In this document: one piece after another, positions 7,546 through 13,377 of the stretch | Position numbering within the stretch: the stretch's first letter is position 1 | How the letters are laid out: each line of letters opens with the position of its first letter | Origin: JBLNBQ01 sp050260095 | GTDB taxonomy: Bacteria > Bacillota > UBA5301 > DYFA01 | Reading direction: 5' to 3' | Length of the DNA stretch: 25,883 nucleotides | Assembly (NCBI GenBank): GCA_050260095.1 | Contig: JBLNBQ010000117.1 | Coordinates: 1-25,883, forward strand | Program-made: the position numbers and the translations under genes | The notes under the pieces: generated by a model | What the model saw: only the letters and a program-made list of their open reading frames with translations | Told to the model about the DNA's origin: nothing | Database searches by the model: none

Positions 7546-7891
7546 GGGGGTAGAGATACTGCTGCCAATCAGTTGGCGGAGGCGCTTGTTCGCCTGGGGC
7601 CTCAGCCTTTGCTGCCGGGGCCAAGCGCCGGACCAGGAAGAGCCCTTCCCACTCTTCAATCGAACGGCTGGTATCCCCGAACGAACGGATCGCGAAACCC
7701 TGCTCGTTCGCAGTGCTGTAGATCATCGTGCAACCGCCCTCGCCCACCTCGGCGCAGGCCTTCTCCCATAGCAGGTCGCGCACGGCGCCCGAGACAGTCC
7801 CCACGAAGACCCCCGCCTTTGGCTCGAGCATCCACTTGGACAGTTCCCCACGCAAACCGGGCGGAACAGACTCCAGAATCAGGACGACCAT
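7190..7891 (-). CDS. cas2: Cas2e adaptation protein with run-on C-terminus into cas3
   Basis: Cas2e forms the Cas1-Cas2 integrase complex that inserts spacers. Residues 1-90 match Cas2e along its full length: MVVLILESVPPGLRGELSKW, then KAGVFVGTVSGAVRDLLWE and an end near EGLFLVRRL. E. coli Cas2e (94 aa) stops at that point, but this frame has no stop codon. It continues through a Pro/Ala-rich stretch (GEQAPPPTDWQQYLYPH, to about residue 116) and then through 117 codons that are only the wrong frame of cas3. The ATG at 7891 overlaps the cas1 stop (TGATG) and has GGAGGG 8 nt upstream. The functional part is probably 7544-7891. The extension fits an ancestral Cas2-Cas3 fusion. Confidence 0.88.
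   Translation of the reverse strand: MVVLILESVPPGLRGELSKWMLEPKAGVFVGTVSGAVRDLLWEKACAEVGEGGCTMIYSTANEQGFAIRSFGDTSRSIEEWEGLFLVRRLAPAAKAEAPGEQAPPPTDWQQYLYPHGRALPLGTGLAACLEGGFALPPGFDDAQGDGTLGGLLCGRARSRQSHAGVRPQVAGWVEGVAEQGLFERAERSRKAPLRSKRFSPENSSGGGGGVGSRRAPHGRSRGRTPWALSLRA
7541..7553 (-). other. cas2/cas3 frame junction (five-C run)
   Basis: The minus strand reads CTACCCCCATGGT. In the cas2 frame this is L-Y-P-H-G; skipping one base gives the cas3 frame (M-V-A-L-C-L-W). The next cas3-frame residues align exactly with conserved Cas3 sequence (VALCLWERVLPP), so this is where meaningful coding passes from one frame to the other. It could be a sequencing error in the C run, a true deletion that also removed the H..D motif, or a +1 frameshift site (CCC-C). 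See the findings. Confidence 0.6.
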
Positions 7892-8823
7892 CAGCGCCGC
7901 CCTCCGCCGAAGTTCCGTCCGCCGCTGACACTGCCGGCCGGGTCCCACAATTCCCCGGGAAGAGATGTCTCCAGATCAAGCGCTGAGACCGAGTCCTCCT
8001 GGTCGCCCAAGTCGAAGAGTCCGGCGAGGTCGGCGACGACCCGGTCAAGCAGCCGGGCCTCGGCGAACAAGTCACGGCAACGATGCCGCACGCGAGTCTC
8101 CAACCGCTGGGAACCGCCGGCCGCTTCCATGAAGGCTGCAGGCACAGTCAGATCCATCTTGTAAAGGTCGGCCACGTCGTAGACGAAACTGAGCATCTTC
8201 CCCGTATGAATGAAGCCGAGCGCCGGCGAGTAGCCAGCAGCTACGATCGCCGCGTGGCAGACGCCGTACAGGCAGGCGTTGGCCGCCGAGAGCGCCCGAT
8301 TCACGGGGTCGGAGCGATCCCAGTCGGCTCGGTCGTAGTCCCTCCCGCTCCAGGGAACACCGAACTGCTCGCTCGCTTTGGCATAGGCGCTGCGTACGCG
8401 GGCGCCTTCCTTACCTCGGATCTGTCGCAAGCTAAGTGTCTCATCCGGCGGGTCGGGGAAACGCATGAAGTACATACGCCGAACCACTCTCATACGCTGC
8501 TCCGGGTTGGCCCAGACTTGCGCCTGCCGGAGAAAGTTGGCAGCGCTGCGGGTCTCACCCATCCCCTGGGCGTAAAAGCGAATCCCCTGCTCCCCGCACC
8601 AGGCCACCAAACAGCCCGCCTCGGCAATCGTCATGACGGCGGCGTGGGTGATGCTGGTGCCCGGTCCAAGCATCAGCAGCGAGAGTGAAGCGCAGGGCAC
8701 GTGTACCCTGCCCGCCTCATCATGCAGACAAATCCCCTTGTCCTCCTGGTCGATGCGAGCGTGTTCAACATACAAGTAGCTCCAACTGTCTCGTACCTTC
8801 GGCAGGATACGCAAGTCCTTCAT
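7891..8823 (-). CDS. cas1: Cas1e CRISPR integrase
   Basis: Cas1e is the metal-dependent integrase that adds new spacers with Cas2. The 310-aa product starts MKDLRILPKVRDSWSYLYVE. It carries the active-site residues E139 (IRGKEGARVR), H206 (GFIHTGK) and D219 (YDVADL), matching E. coli E141, H208 and D221. The ATG at 8823 is chosen because family similarity begins there; upstream is only a weak GGGGGCGG. The same frame is open further upstream, with an ATG at 8898 that would add 25 residues without family similarity. It is the first gene of the cas operon. The stop overlaps the cas2 start by one base. The protein appears intact. Confidence 0.95.
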   Translation of the reverse strand: MKDLRILPKVRDSWSYLYVEHARIDQEDKGICLHDEAGRVHVPCASLSLLMLGPGTSITHAAVMTIAEAGCLVAWCGEQGIRFYAQGMGETRSAANFLRQAQVWANPEQRMRVVRRMYFMRFPDPPDETLSLRQIRGKEGARVRSAYAKASEQFGVPWSGRDYDRADWDRSDPVNRALSAANACLYGVCHAAIVAAGYSPALGFIHTGKMLSFVYDVADLYKMDLTVPAAFMEAAGGSQRLETRVRHRCRDLFAEARLLDRVVADLAGLFDLGDQEDSVSALDLETSLPGELWDPAGSVSGGRNFGGGRR

Positions 8824-9276
8824 TGCGCCGCCCCCGATCTCAACAACAGTCCGCCCTTGCCTTCCTGTCAGGGCCAGCATACTACACCAGATCGACATCG
8901 TCTGTCGCCTGGAGATGACACGGAATCCCCTGCAATGGGAGAATCTTCTAGCCCCGATTAGCCGGTCCCTTCTCCTTCTCCCGATTGTGGGTGATTGGGG
9001 TCTCGTCTGTGCATCAGAGTCCTTATGCAAAGACACGCCTGCCTTCGGGTAAGCCGGCGTCTCGGGAAGCCGCTTTCCGGTGTGGAATCTGCTTCCGTTC
9101 GGTGGCCTCACCCGGAAGCAGGGTCAAGCCGTCCACAACGATGGTTTTGACGCTCGGCACTCAGTCGACACGCCCGACCTCGTTCGGCCTGTGGGTAGAC
9201 GCTCCTGCCTGAACCATCGAACCAGGTCATCCTGTCTTTCCGCCAATATGCTGAGGTAGAAAGGAGGGTTCGAGAA
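8824..9276. other. Gene-poor spacer upstream of the cas operon, possible decayed mobile-element remnant
   Basis: I find no convincing gene in these 453 bases. The cas operon promoter should lie here on the minus strand, but no clear -35/-10 pair stands out. On the minus strand between about 9168 and 9043 one frame runs open through VVDGLTLLPGEATERKQ and ends GLPEGRRVFA before a stop. It is preceded in the same frame by THRPNEVGRVD and a stop codon. The arrangement resembles the tail of a degraded transposon-encoded ORF (IS200/IS605 TnpB-like). I cannot confirm this from the sequence alone. Confidence 0.3.
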
Positions 9277-9387
9277 ATGGGCCGTGCGTTCTTTGACATC
9301 GAGAACATTGCTTTCCTGGTGTTCTTGCTGATCCTGGCCCTTCTGGGCATCGCTTTCCTTGAGCCGGACAGAAGGTGCGACTGCTAA
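9277..9387 (+). CDS. 36-residue single-span membrane miniprotein
   Basis: The ORF starts ATG at 9277 with a near-perfect Shine-Dalgarno (AAGGAGGG, 9261-9268) 8 nt upstream and ends TAA at 9387. The product begins MGRAFFDIENIAF, has one hydrophobic helix (about residues 11-27, FLVFLLILALLGIAF) and a charged, Cys-containing tail (EPDRRCDC). Very short hydrophobic proteins with an acidic N-terminal segment and a Cys-rich end are common in Firmicutes, some linked to sporulation (YjcZ-like), but I cannot assign this one. A strong hairpin lies 50 nt downstream. It stands alone between cas1 and the CpdB-like gene, transcribed away from cas. Evidence for translation rests on the ribosome binding site and the coherent composition. 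Confidence 0.6.
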   Translation: MGRAFFDIENIAFLVFLLILALLGIAFLEPDRRCDC

Positions 9388-9431
9388 ACGTGGCGTGTTG
9401 GCGCCGCTGCGACTAGCCAACTCACACGGCA

Positions 9432-9464
9432 ATAGAAAGGCGCCGGCTCGCCCGAGCCGGCGCC
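9432..9464 (-). terminator. Rho-independent terminator of the CpdB-like gene
   Basis: A perfect 12-bp inverted repeat, GGCGCCGGCTCG (9439-9450) with CGAGCCGGCGCC (9453-9464), folds into a very stable hairpin with a tiny loop. On the minus strand it is followed by TTTCTATT and lies 27 nt past the CpdB-like stop codon. On the plus strand the hairpin is followed by CTTGCTT, so it may also stop transcripts of the 36-residue gene. Confidence 0.85.
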
Positions 9465-9490
9465 CTTGCTTCGCTTGAGTTGTGGCTCCC

Positions 9491-11200
9491 CTACTTCAAC
9501 TGAGCGGCCTCGACCGGCAGCAGGGTGAAGTCGCCGGTCACGAGGGCCGCCGGGTCGATGGTCTGGTTCGGCAGCTGCTTCACGTAGTCGACGATGATCT
9601 CGCGGACTTCCTTCTCGGAGGTCCACAGGACCTTGGCGTCCTTGAAGGCCGGGTAGCCGCCGCCGCCGGCGCGGTAGTTGTTGACCGCGAGGGTGAAGGT
9701 GTCCTCAGGCTTCACGTCCTGGCCCTTGAACTTCAGCTCGACCACCCGCTGGCCGACCGGCTTGGTGATGTCGATCTTGTACTGGATGCCCATGTAGATG
9801 TCCCAGTTGTAGCCGCGGACCTGCGGGTCGACCGCGTCGACGAAGGTCGTCGCCTTGCCATCCCACTGTTTGAAGTACTTGGCGTCCTGCTCCAGGCCGT
9901 CGCGGAGCATCTTGCCGGTGATCTGGAGCTTGTAGAGGGTGTTCGGGTAGATGTAGAGGCCGTAGATGTCGCGGATCGAGACGCCGCCCTTCTTGATCTG
10001 GCTGGTCTCGGTGAAGAGAGCGGCCAGGGAGATGTCGGCGTTGGTCGCCCAGAGCTGCGCCTTGTTGATCAGGGCCAGCAGGGCGGAGTCGGTGAAGCGG
10101 GCCTTGTAGCCGCCCAGCATGTCGGCGGTCGCCTGTCCGACCGGGCTGGTGTAGTACTTGGTGGTGTTGGTGTCCCACGGCTTGATGGCCTCGACGACGG
10201 CGTCATCCGGGGAGACGCCGGCCAGGGAGAGGACCTCTGCCGACTTCTCGGCGATCTTCCACTTGCCGAAGGTGCCCTTGGTCAGGACGAAGTCGACCTT
10301 GCCCAGGCTCTTGCCCCAGTAGCCAGGCTCGACGACCATCGCGCCCTCGTTGATGCCCTTGAGGTTCTGGATGCCCGGGATGACGAAGTGGGAGTGGCCG
10401 GCGATCACGAGGTCGATGCCCGGGACGGCGGCGAGGCGAAGGGCGAAGTTCTCGTCGTCGGACTTCTGGTCGACGTAGGTGTCGGCCTTGGCCCAGCTGG
10501 CGAGGTCGTTCACGTTCTTCGGCGCCTTCTCCGGACCGGTGTGCGCGGCGACGATGACCACGTCGGCCTTCTTGCGCAGTTCAGGAACCCACTTCTTGGC
10601 GGTCTCGACCGGGTCGACGAACTGGAGGCCAGGGATGTTCTCCTTCTTCTCCCACACCGGGACCTTCGGCGTGGTCAGGCCGAGGATGGCGACCTTGACC
10701 TCGCCCACCTGCTTGATGACGTACGGGTCAAAGTAGGGCCGCCCGTCGACGCCCAGGATGTTGGCGCTGATGAGGGGGAAGTTGAGGTCCTGCCGGAAGA
10801 TGCTGAGGGTCGTGAGGCCGTAGTTGAACTCGTGGTTGCCAACGGTCATCGACGCGTACGGCAGCTGGTTCATCACCACGGCCATCGGGTTCTTGGCCTT
10901 CGGCTCGAACTGGTAGTGCCAGGGCAGCACCGAGTTGCCGCCCTCGATGGCGTCGCCGTCATCGATCAGCAGGACGTTGGGATCGGCCTGGCTGAAGAGC
11001 TTGACCATGGTCGCCACCTGGGCCAGACCACCGTCGTCGTACTTGCCGGTGAAGTAGTCGACCGGCAGCACGTGGCCGTGCAGATCGCTGGTGGCGAAGA
11101 CCGTGAGAGTCTGTTCCTTCGCGAGCGCAGGCGCAGCGAAAAGCAGCGCCAGCACCAGCGCGAGCCCGAGGAAGCGGGTGCGGACCAGCCAGTTCCTCAT
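9491..11200 (-). CDS. Secreted 5'-nucleotidase/2',3'-cyclic phosphodiesterase (CpdB/YfkN-like)
   Basis: This exported metallophosphoesterase probably releases phosphate and nucleosides from extracellular nucleotides. The 569-aa product has a signal peptide (residues 1-27, cleaved after PALA). The calcineurin-like domain shows all metal-binding blocks in order: DLHGH, DDGDAIEGGN, VGNHEFNYG, AAHTGP and AGHSHF. The C-terminal 5'-nucleotidase domain (about 340-560) holds YIYPNTLYKLQITGKMLRDG and NNYRAGGGGYP, the latter closer to CpdB/YfkN than to UshA. Start: ATG at 11200, preceded by AGGAGGG. It is monocistronic, with its own terminator, and divergent from btuB. No anchor motif is evident, so the product should be periplasmic or extracellular. 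Confidence 0.9.
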   Translation of the reverse strand: MRNWLVRTRFLGLALVLALLFAAPALAKEQTLTVFATSDLHGHVLPVDYFTGKYDDGGLAQVATMVKLFSQADPNVLLIDDGDAIEGGNSVLPWHYQFEPKAKNPMAVVMNQLPYASMTVGNHEFNYGLTTLSIFRQDLNFPLISANILGVDGRPYFDPYVIKQVGEVKVAILGLTTPKVPVWEKKENIPGLQFVDPVETAKKWVPELRKKADVVIVAAHTGPEKAPKNVNDLASWAKADTYVDQKSDDENFALRLAAVPGIDLVIAGHSHFVIPGIQNLKGINEGAMVVEPGYWGKSLGKVDFVLTKGTFGKWKIAEKSAEVLSLAGVSPDDAVVEAIKPWDTNTTKYYTSPVGQATADMLGGYKARFTDSALLALINKAQLWATNADISLAALFTETSQIKKGGVSIRDIYGLYIYPNTLYKLQITGKMLRDGLEQDAKYFKQWDGKATTFVDAVDPQVRGYNWDIYMGIQYKIDITKPVGQRVVELKFKGQDVKPEDTFTLAVNNYRAGGGGYPAFKDAKVLWTSEKEVREIIVDYVKQLPNQTIDPAALVTGDFTLLPVEAAQLK

Positions 11201-11216
11201 GCAATTCCCTCCTGAC

Positions 11217-11260
11217 TTAGAGTGGTCGTGTATACAGAGGTTTCTTTCCGAATTGCGGCA
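11217..11260 (-). promoter_or_regulatory. Possible promoter of the CpdB-like gene
   Basis: On the minus strand TATACA at 11234-11229 is a good -10 hexamer located about 30 nt before the ATG. The -35 region 17 nt upstream is only weakly matched (GCAATT). The 5' untranslated region would be about 20 nt and carries the AGGAGGG. The same AT-rich patch also lies upstream of the divergent riboswitch. Confidence 0.35.
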
Positions 11261-11304
11261 TTTCCTGCCCTTCCTGGAAACATGAGAAAGGATTTCCGGC
11301 GGGG

Positions 11305-11478
11305 GCGCCGAAGTAGGCTCCAAACCGAATAGGCGCGGTCATGGCGGGAAACCGGTGCGAGTCCGGTACAGCCCCTGCTACGGTAACCGGCGACGAACCC
11401 TGCGGAAGCCATTGGGCGAGACCCCGAGAAGGCGCAGGCAGTAGGATGACCCGGAAGTCCGGAGACCGGTGACGGCGC
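11305..11478 (+). ncRNA. Cobalamin (adenosylcobalamin) riboswitch
   Basis: The conserved core is present in order: GGGAAACCGGTGCGAGTCCGG (11346 onwards), CAGCCCCTGCTACGGTAACC, GAACCCTGCGGAAGCCATTG, GGATGACCCGGAAGTCC and the B12 box AAGTCCGGAGACCGGTGAC (about 11455-11473). GCGCCG at 11305-11310 can pair with CGGCGC at 11473-11478 to close the outer P1 stem, which sets the limits. It lies 38 nt upstream of btuB. No intrinsic terminator follows, and the btuB ribosome binding site (GGGAAGGG, 11497-11504) lies just downstream, so control is probably translational. High B12 should repress btuB, and perhaps tonB with it. Confidence 0.95.
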
Positions 11479-11515
11479 AGGCAAACCAACTTCAGCGGGA
11501 AGGGTGGGTCTCTCG

Positions 11516-13345
11516 ATGTCCAGGCTCCTTTCCGTCCGGGAAAGGCTTTTTTGTTCCCGGACGACGTTGGTCACGACGTTCCTCGTGCTCTTCGCTCTGC
11601 TGCTTACTGTCGCATCTGCTTCCGCCACTGAACTGCCGGACGAGGAAGTCATCGTCGTGACGGCCACCCGGCTGCCCCAGCCCTCAGGCGACGTCCCCGC
11701 CCAGATCACGGTGGTCCAGGTGGACGCGCTGCTCGATTCCGGCCTCACCAACGTGGGCGACGCCCTCAGAACCGGTTCTTTCCTGCCGGTGACCTCGCAG
11801 GGCGGGCCGGGGGCAGTGCTGGCGGCCAACCTCGAAGGCGCCTCCAGCGCCCAGGTGCAGGTGCTGATCGACGGGCGTCCGGCGAACAACGGGTTGGCGC
11901 CGGTGGACCTGTCCATGATCCCGCTGGCCGACGTCGAGCGGATCGAAATCGTCGCCGGGCCGGTCTCGGCGCTCTACGGCGCGAACGCCCTCGGCGGCGT
12001 GGTCAACGTCATCACCCGGCGGCCCCCGCAAGGCAGAATGCGGTCGCTGGAGGCCGGGCTCGGCGGCTTCGGCGAACGGAGACTCTCGGTTTCGCAGGGG
12101 GAGAGCCTGGCCAACCTGAGCTATACCCTCAGCGCCGGGCTGGACGTCGTTGACGGAGCCCGGGCGAACTCCGACTCGCGCTTCGACTACCTCACCGGGA
12201 AGGTGGTCTGGCGGACGGGCGAAGGCGAGACCACCCTCTCGGCGCGCCACACCCGGCGCGAGAGCGGTTCTCCCGGGTCGTCGGCCTGGCTCACCCCCGA
12301 CGCCCGGAACGGCGAAGAAGGCGCCAGCCTCGACCTGACCTACCAGGACCTCCGGGCGAGCAACCTGACGCTGCGTCTTTACCATAGCGAGGAGACGATC
12401 ACCTACGACGACGCTCCCTCGCACAGCCGCCATACCGGAACCTGGTCGGGGGCGGAGGGCCGCCGGGTACTCGACCTCGGCGACCACCAAATGGTCGTCG
12501 GCGGCGAGTTCCGGGCCGACTCGGCGGTGAGCACCAACCTGTCGACCAACCCTGCCGCGAGCAGCGGCGGGCTGTACGTCGAAGACGTGTACCACGGGAA
12601 CGGCCCGTGGTCCCTGACCCTCGGCGCACGCTACGACCTGCATTCGGTCTACGGATCCGTCGTTTCGCCCCGGGTCGGCGTGACGCGCAGCCTGCCCTGG
12701 GGGAACCGGCTCTGGTTCTCGGCGGGCCGGGCGTTCCGGGCGCCCTCCTTCGAGGATCTTTACTGGCAGGAGCCCTTTATGAGCGGCAACCCCAACTTGA
12801 GGCCGGAGACGGCGACCGACCTGCAGGCCGGCGCCACACTTGGGGCATGGGACATCTCCCTCTTCCACAAGGTCGTGAAGGACAACATCGGGTGGCAGAC
12901 CGACCCCGTCACTTGGCTGTCCACGGTGGCCAACCTGCCGGAAACCCGCTTCGACGGGGCGAACGTCAGCTACCACCGGTCGCTGCGGCGCGGCGCCGAA
13001 CTGCAGGCAAGCTACGCCTGGCTGCGGGCGCTCGACTCCACGACCGGCCTGGTCCTGCAGAACCGTCCGGCTCACCGCGCCCAGGTGAGCATCGAGGGTC
13101 CCCTGGCCGGCGCCTGGCTGGGGAAAGCCACCGCCACCTTCGCCTCGGCCAAGTTCGCGGACGCGAGCAACACGAAGAAGAGCACGGGCTACGCCAAGCT
13201 CGACCTGCTGGTCTCCCGCACCTATAAACCCGGCGTCGAGCTGCAGGTGAAGTTGGACAATGCTCTGAACGCAGCGTATGAGGAGGTCGTCGGTTACCCG
13301 ATGCCGGGGGCGTCGCTCACCACGACCCTCCGCTATCGCTTCTGA
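11516..13345 (+). CDS. btuB: BtuB-like TonB-dependent outer-membrane cobalamin receptor
   Basis: The predicted role is uptake of cobalamin or cobinamide across an outer membrane. The 609-aa protein has a long signal sequence (hydrophobic core about 18-36) and a TonB box EEVIVVTATR soon after. The plug domain contains QVLIDGRPANN, IEIVAGPVSALYGANALGGVVNVIT (about 105-165) and the rest forms a 22-strand-type barrel with RVGVTRSLPWGNRLWFSAGRAFRAPSFEDLYW and NPNLRPETATDLQAG. It ends TTLRYRF, with the terminal aromatic residue expected of an outer-membrane barrel. ATG 11516 is preferred; GTG 11504 lies within the ribosome binding site. Substrate is inferred from the upstream riboswitch. tonB follows 32 nt later. 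Confidence 0.93.
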   Translation: MSRLLSVRERLFCSRTTLVTTFLVLFALLLTVASASATELPDEEVIVVTATRLPQPSGDVPAQITVVQVDALLDSGLTNVGDALRTGSFLPVTSQGGPGAVLAANLEGASSAQVQVLIDGRPANNGLAPVDLSMIPLADVERIEIVAGPVSALYGANALGGVVNVITRRPPQGRMRSLEAGLGGFGERRLSVSQGESLANLSYTLSAGLDVVDGARANSDSRFDYLTGKVVWRTGEGETTLSARHTRRESGSPGSSAWLTPDARNGEEGASLDLTYQDLRASNLTLRLYHSEETITYDDAPSHSRHTGTWSGAEGRRVLDLGDHQMVVGGEFRADSAVSTNLSTNPAASSGGLYVEDVYHGNGPWSLTLGARYDLHSVYGSVVSPRVGVTRSLPWGNRLWFSAGRAFRAPSFEDLYWQEPFMSGNPNLRPETATDLQAGATLGAWDISLFHKVVKDNIGWQTDPVTWLSTVANLPETRFDGANVSYHRSLRRGAELQASYAWLRALDSTTGLVLQNRPAHRAQVSIEGPLAGAWLGKATATFASAKFADASNTKKSTGYAKLDLLVSRTYKPGVELQVKLDNALNAAYEEVVGYPMPGASLTTTLRYRF

Positions 13346-13377
13346 CGACCGGCGGTATGGCGGGGGGTGGACGGCGG

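Noticed and set aside
8200..8300. Apparent replacement of the Cas1 active-site Glu by His (GVCHAAI compared with E. coli GVTEAAI).
   Set aside because: Counting along E. coli Cas1 shows that E141 lies in the earlier IEGSRVR motif. The equivalent here, KEGARVR with E139, is intact, as are H206 and D219.
8824..9111. Extension of cas1 upstream to 9111.
   Set aside because: The added residues have no Cas1e similarity and no ribosome binding site; family similarity begins at the ATG at 8823.
9482..11215. A 577-codon open frame on the plus strand opposite the CpdB-like gene.
   Set aside because: It is a GC-rich shadow frame with repetitive Asp/Val/Leu/Gly composition and no family features. The minus strand has a signal peptide, all metal-binding motifs and a good ribosome binding site.
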